Source of the DNA: Caldisericia bacterium
Lineage (GTDB): Bacteria > Caldisericota > Caldisericia > JAAYUI01
Assembly: GCA_017999835.1 (NCBI GenBank)
Contig: JAGNLA010000014.1
Coordinates: forward strand, 1-43,230
DNA: 43,230 nt
Reading direction: 5' to 3'
The stretch's first letter is position 1. Each line of letters opens with the position of its first letter. Shown here piece after piece: positions 17,199 to 24,873 of this stretch. The notes beneath the pieces are model-generated. The model was not told the DNA's origin, ran no database searches, and was given only the letters and a program-made list of their open reading frames with translations. The position numbers and the translations under genes are program-made.

Positions 17199-18007
17199 TG
17201 GCTCTATCAAACATGCTTGTGCTTGGCCAGTACGTGCCGCTTGACACATTCATCCACAGGATGGATGCAAGGATAAAGATGGGTCTGGCGGTTATCCTTC
17301 TCATTTACATCTTTATTTTGCCAAGCATCTATGCCCAGCTTGCCATGTTTGCCCTCACATGCGCACTCGTGTTTGCTGTCAAAGTTCCGCCGATTCAGGT
17401 CATCAGAGGTTTGAAACCGATCCTCATCCTCATAACCCTGACAGTTCTCATTCAGATTTTCACAACCAAAGGTGATCCATTGCTCACCTGGCAGTTCATC
17501 ACCGTCACAAAACAAGGATTGCTGCTGGCCTCGACGATGGTTCTCAGGCTGATCTCGGTTGTCGTAGTCTCCGTGGTGCTGACTTTTTCAACATCTCCGC
17601 TTGACCTTACCTTTGCCATGGAACGATTCATGATGCCATTTTCAAAAATCGGTTTGCCAGCAAGCGAGATAGCCCTGATGATGAGCATCGCTTTGAGGTT
17701 TGTACCGACGCTTCTTTCCGAAACTGACAAAATCATAAAGGCTCAAAGTTCCAGAGGAGCCGATTTTTCTTCAGGTGGACTGATTGCAAGAGCCAAGTCA
17801 TTCATCCCGGTTCTGATTCCTTTGTTCGTGTCAGCATTCCGTAGGGCTGACGAGCTGGCAAATGCCATGGAATCAAGGTGTTTTGTCACAGGCGCAAAGA
17901 GAACCAGGTTGCATGTCATGTCCATGAAAACCTCCGATGTGCTGGCTTTCTTTGCGTGTATTGCCATTATGGCAGGATTGTTTGTCTATGCCAAGATTGC
18001 CTTATAA
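17198..18007 (+). CDS. ecfT: ECF transporter transmembrane subunit EcfT
   Basis: EcfT couples ATP hydrolysis to movement of the S component in the membrane. The 269-residue protein has several hydrophobic segments (about 30-75, 90-150 and at the C-terminus), and its two coupling helices carry the Ser/Ala-Arg-Gly motifs: QSSRGAD and MESRCF. No S component is encoded nearby, so this is probably a shared (group II) module used by S components elsewhere. It overlaps truA by 20 bases. Confidence 0.93.
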   Translation: MALSNMLVLGQYVPLDTFIHRMDARIKMGLAVILLIYIFILPSIYAQLAMFALTCALVFAVKVPPIQVIRGLKPILILITLTVLIQIFTTKGDPLLTWQFITVTKQGLLLASTMVLRLISVVVVSVVLTFSTSPLDLTFAMERFMMPFSKIGLPASEIALMMSIALRFVPTLLSETDKIIKAQSSRGADFSSGGLIARAKSFIPVLIPLFVSAFRRADELANAMESRCFVTGAKRTRLHVMSMKTSDVLAFFACIAIMAGLFVYAKIAL

Positions 18008-18755
18008 CTACAAAGCGGTCATCGCCTACGACGGTTGCGACTACTTCGGCTACCAGCGTCAGGAAGGTCTGCCCACCATACAGCAGACCCTGGAAGAATC
18101 AATTTTTGAAGCTGTTGGTGACTGGACAAATGTTTTTGCCTCTTCAAGAACCGACCGTGGCGTTCACGCTCTTGGTCAGGTCATCTCGTTTCGACTCAGC
18201 CAGGACATAAGTCCGATAGGCCTTGCCTACCAAATCCAAACATTTTTGCCACAATCGATTACCATCAAGGATTGCCAAAAAGCCCCGGGCGACTTTTTTG
18301 CCAGGTTTGCCTCCAGGGAAAAAACCTACGCTTACATGATTTATAACGCAAAATCCCAGTCACCTATCATTCCAAGGTATGCCTGGACACTTTGGCAGCC
18401 AAAGTTTGACGTTGACTATGCAAACACAATCTGCAAAAGATTCCTTGGCACACACAACTTCACTTGTTTTGGCAAGGTCAGCAAGGAATCCGAAAACAAG
18501 AGCCCGATTTGTACAATCTCACATTTTGAAGCTCAAAGACAAGGCGATTATGTCATCTTCACCCTTACTGGCGACCATTTCCTGCACAACATGGTTCGTC
18601 GAATCATTGGATTTATGTATTTTTGTTGTAGAGGAGCAGAAAATCCTGAAAGACTTGACAGGATATTTGAAGGGGAAATGTCCATAGCGTCAACGTTTCT
18701 TACGCCTGCGGCTGGGTTGTATCTTGTGAAGGTCGATTATAAGGATATAATCTAG
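17988..18755 (+). CDS. truA: tRNA pseudouridine(38-40) synthase TruA
   Basis: TruA converts uridines 38-40 of the tRNA anticodon stem to pseudouridine. From the ATG at 17988 the product has 255 residues and begins with the family pattern YKAVIAYDGCDYFGYQRQ. The catalytic aspartate is Asp56 in SRTDRGVHALGQ; the motif is normally GRTD-AGVHA, so both the leading glycine and the alanine differ here. Later motifs ASREKTYAYMI and DHFLHNMVRRIIG fit the family. An upstream in-frame ATG at 17937 lies inside ecfT and is unlikely. Confidence 0.93.
   Translation: MPRLPYNYKAVIAYDGCDYFGYQRQEGLPTIQQTLEESIFEAVGDWTNVFASSRTDRGVHALGQVISFRLSQDISPIGLAYQIQTFLPQSITIKDCQKAPGDFFARFASREKTYAYMIYNAKSQSPIIPRYAWTLWQPKFDVDYANTICKRFLGTHNFTCFGKVSKESENKSPICTISHFEAQRQGDYVIFTLTGDHFLHNMVRRIIGFMYFCCRGAENPERLDRIFEGEMSIASTFLTPAAGLYLVKVDYKDII
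18724..18751 (+). promoter_or_regulatory. Candidate promoter inside truA 3' end
   Basis: TTGTGA (18724-18729) and TATAAT (18746-18751) are 16 bases apart. The -10 box ends 8 bases before the ATG at 18760 and no ribosome binding site lies between. The predicted transcript would start at or next to the ATG. The -10 hexamer is a perfect match to consensus, but this is a by-eye call. Confidence 0.5.
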
Positions 18756-18759
18756 CAAC

Positions 18760-19413
18760 ATGGCAGACATAACGTTATTGGATTTGATAAGGTTTGTTCT
18801 GGAGATACTGGGTGCAGTCCTTATGTTGGTTGTGAGCATTATCTCCTTCTACCATGCAGCCAAGGGCAAAGACATTGCAGGCCTGACTTTCGGCATGGCA
18901 TTCCTGGTTTTCTTTGTTTCGAGAGCCGTGCTTGTTGTTTTACAGTTGACAACTGGTTTAAAAAACATTGCTGGAAGTCATGTTAATGAGTATGTCTGGT
19001 GGTATGTCTCGCTTTCCATGATTCCGTTTGCCGTCGGATGTTTTGCTTCGGTTTTTTCCTCAGGAAAAACTTCTTCTGCCATTGTGGCCCCATTGATTCT
19101 TATTGCAGGCATCGGTTGCGCGGTGCCATTTATTGAGAAAATCGTTCCGGTGATAATGCCATTCTCTTCGTATGGCGCCTTTGTTTGGTTTGTGGCAGCA
19201 ATATTCCTGTTTGCCACTGCGTTGATGTATTACTTCTACAACTTCAAGGCAAAAGATAGGTTCAGATTATGGATGGGTCACGGGTTTTCGTTAATGGCCG
19301 TTTCCTGTACTCTGTCGATATTCTCCGGGTCTAACAATGTTTTACTTTTTATGTCAATTTTAGCGCAGTTTTTGGGGCTGTTCATAGTCTTCTATGAAAT
19401 CCAGTTTGCTTAA
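18760..19413 (+). CDS. Multi-pass membrane protein of unknown function
   Basis: I do not recognise this 217-residue protein. It has about seven hydrophobic segments, the first at roughly 8-30 and the second at 41-63, with short polar loops. Basic residues after the first segment (HAAKGKD) and before the sixth (KAKDRFR) suggest loops facing the cytoplasm. No catalytic motif is evident. A candidate leaderless promoter precedes it. The next gene, encoding a secreted protein, overlaps it by 20 bases, so the two may work together. Confidence 0.75.
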   Translation: MADITLLDLIRFVLEILGAVLMLVVSIISFYHAAKGKDIAGLTFGMAFLVFFVSRAVLVVLQLTTGLKNIAGSHVNEYVWWYVSLSMIPFAVGCFASVFSSGKTSSAIVAPLILIAGIGCAVPFIEKIVPVIMPFSSYGAFVWFVAAIFLFATALMYYFYNFKAKDRFRLWMGHGFSLMAVSCTLSIFSGSNNVLLFMSILAQFLGLFIVFYEIQFA

Positions 19414-20125
19414 AGTTTTTCTTTGTATTGTCATCATCTCGGTCTCGGGCCAAACTGTTGTGACGCAGTCGCCGAAGCCTGAATCGGTAAAAGCCGTCAA
19501 TCTGGAAGCCAAAGCTACCAGACTTGAAGCCATCAGGGCAATCAACAGCACAATATCCTGGTGGGAGGATTATCGTATTGAGATCAACCACTCTTTTTGG
19601 GGGAAGCTTTGGCTGCGAATCAAACGTTTCTTCATATACCTGACACTGGACATGCAGTATCTTGCCGATGTTTCAAAATCAAAATACAGCGATGATATCT
19701 TTCTTGCCAACAAGTGGGGGATGGAACTGTCTGATTTGACGGCAGGCCAAAACATTACCGGATGGCAGCTGCTGGAGTTGGAAAGTCAGGCGTTATCAAA
19801 AGCACTCAACTATTGCGGGATAAACCGAACCTTGACAGACGAAGCGGTAAACATTCGCCTGGAATTGGAAAAAATTTCTAAAAATCTGGACACCAGCTAT
19901 AAGGAAATAATCAACGCAAAACTCATTGAAAAACCCATGAGAGCGTTTAAACCTGACAATGCCTGGGTTTACTATATCTTTGGAATACAGCATGACTTGC
20001 TCCCGGAAAATCCAGAATCATCCCCACAGGAAATGCTAAACGCACAGCTGACACAAAAACAGGTTGATGCTTATATCGCTAAGCTTAAAGAACTTCTTGC
20101 TCAGATGGCTCAGGATTTAAACTGA
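19394..20125 (+). CDS. Secreted protein of unknown function
   Basis: The 243-residue product begins with a Sec-type signal peptide (KSSLLKVFLCIVIISVSG, cleavage probably near residues 20-26). The rest is polar and looks mainly helical, with charged stretches near LEKISKNLDTSYKEI and the C-terminal AYIAKLKELLAQMAQDLN. There is no lipobox. I recognise no domain. Its start overlaps the preceding membrane-protein gene by 20 bases. A TM-like stretch (residues about 70-90, LRIKRFFIYLTL) may be amphipathic rather than membrane-spanning. Confidence 0.7.
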   Translation: MKSSLLKVFLCIVIISVSGQTVVTQSPKPESVKAVNLEAKATRLEAIRAINSTISWWEDYRIEINHSFWGKLWLRIKRFFIYLTLDMQYLADVSKSKYSDDIFLANKWGMELSDLTAGQNITGWQLLELESQALSKALNYCGINRTLTDEAVNIRLELEKISKNLDTSYKEIINAKLIEKPMRAFKPDNAWVYYIFGIQHDLLPENPESSPQEMLNAQLTQKQVDAYIAKLKELLAQMAQDLN

Positions 20126-20152
20126 CAAAACTCCTTTTTGGAGGTGAGAAAG

Positions 20153-20713
20153 ATGAACGTCAATGAAGCAATTGTGGCTAGACGAGCCTACAGATCTCTT
20201 GCTCCTGCCAATATTTCCAAAGAACTGATAGAAGACCTGGCTTTCCACGCAAGCCTGTCACCGTCGTGTTTTAACAACCAACCGTGGAGGTTTGTCTTTG
20301 TTTGGGACAAAGATGTTTTGGAACAGATGAAGGCAGCATTCTCAAAAGGTAATGAATGGTGCTATTCCGATTCGATGATTGTGGCTGTGTGTTCAAAGAA
20401 AGAGGACGATTGTCTCATCCACGACAGGGAGTACTATCTGTTTGACACAGGCATGGCAACGGCTTTTCTCATCCTTCGGGCAACAGAGCTCGGGTTTGTC
20501 GCTCATCCCATTGCCGGATACTCTCCGAGGAAGACCAGGGAAGTGCTGGGAATTCCGGAAGAGTTTCAGGTAATTACGCTGGTCAACGTCGGCTTGAAAT
20601 CGGCTACACTCAACCCCGTGCTGTCAGAAAAACAGGTCCATGATGAGACCGAAAGACCACCTCGAAAAAAAATCGAGGAATTTTCCTGCCACAATAGGTG
20701 GACTTTAGGCTGA
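20153..20713 (+). CDS. Nitroreductase-family protein
   Basis: This is a probable FMN-dependent NAD(P)H oxidoreductase. The 186-residue product starts with VNEAIVARRAYRSLAP, the FMN-phosphate-binding region of the family, followed by ASLSPSCFNNQPWRFV (normally A-P-S-xx-N-x-Q-PW). Later it has TGMATAFLILRATELGFVAHPIAGY. It resembles short single-domain nitroreductases whose substrates are unknown. The ATG at 20153 follows GGAGG at 20140-20144; a TTG at 20138 is in frame but unlikely. Its 3' end overlaps the convergent minus-strand gene by 9 bases. Confidence 0.88.
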   Translation: MNVNEAIVARRAYRSLAPANISKELIEDLAFHASLSPSCFNNQPWRFVFVWDKDVLEQMKAAFSKGNEWCYSDSMIVAVCSKKEDDCLIHDREYYLFDTGMATAFLILRATELGFVAHPIAGYSPRKTREVLGIPEEFQVITLVNVGLKSATLNPVLSEKQVHDETERPPRKKIEEFSCHNRWTLG

Positions 20714-21076
20714 CAAAAACTCCGCTTTTTCAAACCTTAGCTCGATAATGGCTGATGGTTGTTTTATTGGTTTTGGAATTGTGCCATCGAATAGAATGAT
20801 TGTGCCTGATTTTCCCTTGATCACAACAGGTATCTCTATCTTTTGAGGCCTGAATGTGTCAGGATTTTTTGAGGATTTCACAAGGTATTCGATTATTGGG
20901 TCGTCTGGTTTTTCAAACTCAAAAGTAACCCAGAATGGCGGTTTGTGCGTAGAAACCTTCTCGATGTTTTTTTCAGAAAGGTTTGTGTAGGTTCCATCCT
21001 GAATGTTAAAATCAACAAGTGTCGTGTCAAACGATCCTTCGTCAGAAGTAAATTTTGCAACGTAGTTTTCTGTCAT
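20705..21076 (-). CDS. Hypothetical protein
   Basis: I do not recognise this 123-residue protein. It has no signal peptide, no membrane segment and no cysteine; the predicted make-up is mostly beta (VTFEFEKPDDP, PVVIKGKSGTIILFDG, AIIELRFEKAEF). It stands between the nitroreductase (convergent) and the arsenic operon (divergent), and a -10-like GATAAT lies 9 bases before its ATG on the minus strand. Codon use resembles its neighbours. It may be real because it occupies the whole gap without overlapping another strong gene. Confidence 0.65.
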   Translation of the reverse strand: MTENYVAKFTSDEGSFDTTLVDFNIQDGTYTNLSEKNIEKVSTHKPPFWVTFEFEKPDDPIIEYLVKSSKNPDTFRPQKIEIPVVIKGKSGTIILFDGTIPKPIKQPSAIIELRFEKAEFLSA

Positions 21077-21085
21077 GCTGAATAA

Positions 21086-21112
21086 ATTATCACTTGTTTG
21101 TGTGATTGTAAA
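21086..21112 (-). promoter_or_regulatory. Candidate promoter of the minus-strand hypothetical gene
   Basis: Reading the minus strand, TTTACA (21112-21107) and GATAAT (21091-21086) are 15 bases apart, and the -10 box ends 9 bases before the ATG at 21076. The short spacer weakens the call. Confidence 0.35.
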
Positions 21113-21121
21113 GCAGCGTCC

Positions 21122-21149
21122 TTGTATTTAATTAAAACATTCATAAATT
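21122..21149 (+). promoter_or_regulatory. Candidate promoter of the arsenic operon
   Basis: TTGTAT (21122-21127) and TAAATT (21144-21149) are 16 bases apart, and the -10 box ends 7 bases before the ATG at 21157. Each hexamer matches consensus at only four positions. The spacing to the start codon fits the leaderless pattern seen at other genes in this window, and no ribosome binding site is visible. Confidence 0.4.
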
Positions 21150-21163
21150 AGAATATATGAATG
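21138..21163. promoter_or_regulatory. Inverted repeat, probable ArsR operator
   Basis: CATTCATA (21138-21145) and TATGAATG (21156-21163) are perfect 8-base inverted arms around a 10-base A+T-rich centre. The element covers the probable -10 box and the start codon of the repressor gene, so a bound dimer would block both polymerase and ribosome. Autoregulation by the downstream ArsR-type protein is inferred from position. Confidence 0.6.
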
Positions 21164-21456
21164 GAATGTTGATTGACGAACAAGAATTAGAATCGGCTGT
21201 GGCAGTGTTTTCTGCGTTGGGATCGGCAAAGAGGCTTCAAATAGTTTTTTGCCTCGAAAAAGGTGAAAAATCTGTATCGGAGCTATCAGAACTCATATCA
21301 TGCAGGCAATCGTGCACATCACAACAGCTTGCCATCCTAAAAAACAGTGGGATTGTGACTGCAAGACGCGAAGGACATGAAATGTTTTACAGAATCACAA
21401 GACCGTGTGTGTTGTCATTCCTGTCATGCCTAATCAACAAGGAGTGTGGTTCATGA
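21157..21456 (+). CDS. arsR: ArsR-family transcriptional repressor
   Basis: This is a winged-helix metalloid-responsive repressor that probably controls the arsenic operon. The 99-residue product has the family layout: ALGSAKRLQIVFCLEKGEKSVSEL, then the recognition helix SCTSQQLAILKNSGIV, then the wing GHEMFYRI. Cys49 and Cys53 (CRQSC) lie in the recognition helix at the place of the arsenite-binding cysteines of classic ArsR; Cys84, Cys91 and Cys97 are further candidates. A second in-frame ATG at 21166 is possible. The gene overlaps the permease gene by 4 bases. Confidence 0.9.
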   Translation: MNGMLIDEQELESAVAVFSALGSAKRLQIVFCLEKGEKSVSELSELISCRQSCTSQQLAILKNSGIVTARREGHEMFYRITRPCVLSFLSCLINKECGS

Positions 21457-22601
21457 GAAAATGGATTGAAGACAACAAACGCGATTTGATTCTTGGATTA
21501 ACTATTCTTGCAGTTTTTCTGATAGTCTACTTTGTCAATTTGGGTACTCAATCAGTCCTGGATGCAACAAAGAATGGTCTGGACATGCTTAACGAATATG
21601 CCAGACTACATGTTCTTACTTGCCTTATACCTGCGTTTTTCATTGCCGGTGGTATCGCAGCCCTTGTTTCATCGGGATCGGTTATAAAGATTCTATCCGG
21701 TAAAGTCGGAAAAGTATGGGCATATGTTGTTGGCTCTGTTTCCGGATCGATTCTTGCCGTTTGTTCATGCACAGTGCTTCCGCTTTTTATGGGCATATAT
21801 CGCATGGGTGCAGGCATCGGCCCAGCCATTTCGTTCCTTTACGCTGGCCCAGCCATTAATGTACTCGCAATATTTCTGACCGGACGTGTTCTTGGCGCTC
21901 ACATGGGCATTGCCAGAGCCGTTCTCTCAATCATCATCGCCCTGATAACCGGAATAACCATGGGAATCATCTTTGGCAAGGAAGACAAGAAAAGATTGGA
22001 AGGACTTGCTCCGGTTGAGGGCACAAGCCTACCGGCAGTAAAATCAAGCTTGATATTGGGTTCGCTGGTGTTGCTATTAATTTTCGCTACATGGCAAAAA
22101 GATGCTTGGGAACTAATTTATCAATACAAGTGGTGGCTTGCAGGCGCAATGCTTGTTTTGGCGATAATACTTACAATAGTGTGGTTAAAAAAAGCCGATT
22201 TTTCGAATTGGATGAAAGAAACCTGGGATTTGTCAAAGAAAGTCGTCCCATATTTATTCTTTGGAGTGTTCATCGCTGCGTTTGTCATCAGACTCATACC
22301 ACAGCAGTGGGTTCAGGCATTGGTTGGCGGAAACTCTCTTTCGGCCAATTTCTTTTCAGCGGTGTTCAGCGCTGTTATGTACGAAGCAACGCTGACCGAA
22401 GTTCCAATTGTTCAAGGATTGATGAACTCTGGCATGGGCCAGGGGCCAGCACTTACATACCTGCTTGCCGGACCTGCCCTTTCGCTGCCATCGATGATTG
22501 TTATCTGGAAACTGATTGGCGCAAAAAAGTCGATGGTTTATTTTTCACTTGTCGTTGTTTTGTCAACCGTTTTTGGTTGGCTATATGGAATAATATTCTA
22601 A
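21453..22601 (+). CDS. arsP: ArsP-like permease (DUF318 family)
   Basis: This is a predicted efflux permease; characterised ArsP proteins export trivalent organoarsenicals such as methylarsenite. The 382-residue product has about ten hydrophobic segments. The diagnostic cysteine motif is CSCTVLPLF (about residues 107-115), and the second half carries the repeat SAVMYEATLTEVPI. The ATG at 21453 follows AAGGAGTGTGG and overlaps arsR by 4 bases; an in-frame ATG at 21405 lies inside arsR. The substrate is inferred from family and from the acr3 and arsC genes downstream. Confidence 0.85.
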   Translation: MRKWIEDNKRDLILGLTILAVFLIVYFVNLGTQSVLDATKNGLDMLNEYARLHVLTCLIPAFFIAGGIAALVSSGSVIKILSGKVGKVWAYVVGSVSGSILAVCSCTVLPLFMGIYRMGAGIGPAISFLYAGPAINVLAIFLTGRVLGAHMGIARAVLSIIIALITGITMGIIFGKEDKKRLEGLAPVEGTSLPAVKSSLILGSLVLLLIFATWQKDAWELIYQYKWWLAGAMLVLAIILTIVWLKKADFSNWMKETWDLSKKVVPYLFFGVFIAAFVIRLIPQQWVQALVGGNSLSANFFSAVFSAVMYEATLTEVPIVQGLMNSGMGQGPALTYLLAGPALSLPSMIVIWKLIGAKKSMVYFSLVVVLSTVFGWLYGIIF

Positions 22602-22613
22602 GGAGGAAGCGAA

Positions 22614-22856
22614 ATGACAATTCAAGTTTATGGACCAGGATGTTCAAAGTGTTTTTCAACCGGCAGGAATGCAAGAGAAGCCGTAGCAAAACTGGGTCTG
22701 GATATCGAGATTGAAGAGATTCACGACCTCAATGCCATGATGGCAAAAGGGATTATGATGACACCAGCTTTCGGAATTGATGGTAAGGTTCTTTCCTCAG
22801 GCAAAGCTCTCACCACCGAAGAGATTATGGAATACATCAAAAAGGCGATGCAGTGA
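22614..22856 (+). CDS. Small thioredoxin-like redox protein
   Basis: This is an 80-residue cytoplasmic mini-thioredoxin of the redox-active-disulfide family. It has the CxxC motif GCSKC (residues 9-13), the MTPAFGIDGKV segment with the cis-proline, and a C-terminal helix EIMEYIKKAM. Proteins of this size are often encoded next to ArsP/DUF318 permeases, as here. A likely job is thiol transfer to the permease, a metalloid or ArsC. AAGGAGGAAGCGAA precedes the ATG. Confidence 0.9.
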   Translation: MTIQVYGPGCSKCFSTGRNAREAVAKLGLDIEIEEIHDLNAMMAKGIMMTPAFGIDGKVLSSGKALTTEEIMEYIKKAMQ

Positions 22857-24334
22857 GAAGAATTACCCTTGTGATGCTGGCAGTGGCAATGGTTGGCATT
22901 CTCCCAACGCTTGCCATTAATTCATCAAACAATCTCCTGTTGACGGATAGCTGCAACCTGACAACCGGAAAGCTGACATCGCTTTGGAAAATCAACCTGA
23001 TTGGAAACGTCATGTTTGCTCCAGTTGCTGCAAACGATGGTTCGCTTATTGTTGCAACTGACAAAGAGATTGGCGTGGTCAATTCCAATTCTGGTCAACT
23101 GACCTGGTTTTCAAAATTAGAGGGTGGCTGTAAGTGGAATGCCGTCCTGTCATCAAACAGCTCCGTTTGTGCCTTTAAAACCAATGAAATTGTCTGTTTA
23201 TCATTGCACGATGGCAAGTCGATTTGGTCAAAAAAACTGAATGACAACATTACAGCCCAGCCGATATCGGATGGCGAAAAGGTATATGTTGTGACAGGTA
23301 AAATAGTTTCTGCCATCGACAGCTCAAAAGGAAATCTGGTTTGGGATAAAACAGTCAGAGGTGTGGTTAATATCCCTCCCTGCCTGTCAAACGGCAACGT
23401 AGTCCATGCCTCTCTTGAGGGTTATTGTATAGCGTTGGATGCAAGAGATGGCGCCATCGAATGGGAGAGCAAGCCAGGCGAACAGCCAACCGATGCCTTG
23501 GTAGCTTACGACAAAAACATCTACATGGTTTGCGAAAAATCCCTCTTTGCGCTGGACAACACTACAGGAAAACCAATATGGAAGTTTGTTGCCAAGAGCA
23601 AGGGGTTCAGCCCGACGGTCACCGACGATGCCTTGTTATACCCAACATCTGACAAAACCCTTTACTGCCTTGACCCAAAAACTTGTGGAAAAGGCTGCTG
23701 CCTTGCAACACCCAAACAGCTGTGGCAGCTAAACAAGAGTTCAATGTTGCCACGCAAAATTGCCGCTTCAAGCAAAAACTCCTACCTTGTGACAGAAGAC
23801 GGTTGGGTGCAGACAATTGACACTCAGAAAGGTGATGTTGTTTCAAAGCATGAAGTTGGAGTAGACTTGGCAAATGCCGTTTTCCTTTCAACGCAGATTG
23901 CAGTTTCTTCAGGGAAAAAACTTGTAAGTTATGCGAGCATTCCTAACCAGGTTGAGGTTTTCCTCAATAAACCATATATCAACCGAGACAAGTTCCAGAT
24001 TTCGGTTGGCGTTGGTGCGGTAATAATCAATGGTAAGTCGATGATTCCAGCCTCGTATATTCTGGAACCTTTTGGCGGATACTCAACATGGAGCGGAAAC
24101 ACAAAGACCATGGTTTGTGTGTTTGAAGGCAAGAAACTTGAGGCAAAAATTGGTTCAAACGTTGTCACAATTGACGGTAGGCAGATAAAACTTGATTCAA
24201 ATCCAAAAATCACACCAGTAATTGTTTCAGGAAGAGTCATGCTACCGGCGCGTTTTTTGGCCGAGACGTACATGGGATTCAAAGTTGATTGGGACGCAGC
24301 TAAAAAGTCATTTTTGATAAAGAAGGTGAAATAG
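22853..24334 (+). CDS. Secreted PQQ-like beta-propeller with copper-amine-oxidase-N domain
   Basis: The 493-residue protein has an N-terminal signal peptide or anchor (residues 1-22), then PQQ-type propeller repeats from about 40 to 360. These repeats show the usual G-x-x-x-W spacing, for example TGKLTSLWK, SGQLTWF, DGKSIWSKK and TGKPIWKF. The C-terminal part (about 367-493, VFLNKPYINRDKF to FLIKKVK) is a copper amine oxidase N-terminal-like domain, an extracellular module of unclear role. An odd cysteine cluster CGKGCC lies at 278-283, inside a propeller insertion. The start is GTG at 22853, overlapping the preceding stop. Its role in arsenic handling is unknown. Confidence 0.82.
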   Translation: MRRITLVMLAVAMVGILPTLAINSSNNLLLTDSCNLTTGKLTSLWKINLIGNVMFAPVAANDGSLIVATDKEIGVVNSNSGQLTWFSKLEGGCKWNAVLSSNSSVCAFKTNEIVCLSLHDGKSIWSKKLNDNITAQPISDGEKVYVVTGKIVSAIDSSKGNLVWDKTVRGVVNIPPCLSNGNVVHASLEGYCIALDARDGAIEWESKPGEQPTDALVAYDKNIYMVCEKSLFALDNTTGKPIWKFVAKSKGFSPTVTDDALLYPTSDKTLYCLDPKTCGKGCCLATPKQLWQLNKSSMLPRKIAASSKNSYLVTEDGWVQTIDTQKGDVVSKHEVGVDLANAVFLSTQIAVSSGKKLVSYASIPNQVEVFLNKPYINRDKFQISVGVGAVIINGKSMIPASYILEPFGGYSTWSGNTKTMVCVFEGKKLEAKIGSNVVTIDGRQIKLDSNPKITPVIVSGRVMLPARFLAETYMGFKVDWDAAKKSFLIKKVK

Positions 24335-24873
24335 TGGGACATTTAAAAAGATTTCTAAGTGTTGTTTGCCTTGTGGTCATGGTTGTTTCTTTTGCGTCTT
24401 GTGGTTCTAACGTTATAAATGAAGAAACCGTATCAATCCCCTGTCTGACAGAGGATCCTGCAAAAGCAGCACAACCGAGCGCAAATGTAGAAACCAAAGA
24501 AAATCCGGCTGTAACGACAGAACAGGATGACAAGAGCATTGAAACCGCCGAAGAAAAAAATGAAGTCAAAACAGTAGTCGAAGATGCAACTCCAAAAATG
24601 CTCCCCAAGGTAAGAAAAGTTGGCAGGGAAACATGCATCCCATGTGCCACAATGACAAAAAGATTCAAGAGCATGAGCCCAGGACTTGCTGGCAAGGCTG
24701 AGTTTGAACTTATTGACATAGATGAAGACCCTAGCGCAATCCAGACATACCAGCTTCAATCCATCCCGTTGATCATTTTTTATGACACACAAGGAAACGA
24801 GATATACAGGCAGGTTGGCGTGATGGAAGAGAATGAAATCATGGAATGGCTTAGAATTTGTGGGATGGAATGA
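24334..24873 (+). CDS. Thioredoxin-fold lipoprotein 1
   Basis: The 179-residue protein has a lipoprotein signal ending SFASC (lipidated Cys23), a low-complexity acidic linker (about 30-85) and a thioredoxin domain. The redox motif is CIPC at residues 101-104 and the conserved cis-proline is Pro145 in IPLII. The protein would face outward, tethered by lipid. The start is GTG at 24334, sharing one base with the previous stop. The next gene is a clear paralogue: compare GRETCIPC with GRTTCVPC, and similar C-termini. Reduction by the CcdA protein downstream is inferred. Confidence 0.9.
   Translation: MGHLKRFLSVVCLVVMVVSFASCGSNVINEETVSIPCLTEDPAKAAQPSANVETKENPAVTTEQDDKSIETAEEKNEVKTVVEDATPKMLPKVRKVGRETCIPCATMTKRFKSMSPGLAGKAEFELIDIDEDPSAIQTYQLQSIPLIIFYDTQGNEIYRQVGVMEENEIMEWLRICGME

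Noticed and set aside
20660-20678. Hairpin CCTCGA/TCGAGG followed by AATTTTCC as terminator of the ribosomal transcript
   Set aside because: It lies inside the nitroreductase coding sequence, the T-run is short and interrupted, and the A-rich loop is a codon run of lysines.
22091-22714. 207-codon frame on the plus strand inside the ArsP-like permease and mini-thioredoxin genes
   Set aside because: It runs in a different frame across two genes with clear family motifs; its translation is rich in Cys, Arg and Trp without any recognisable pattern.
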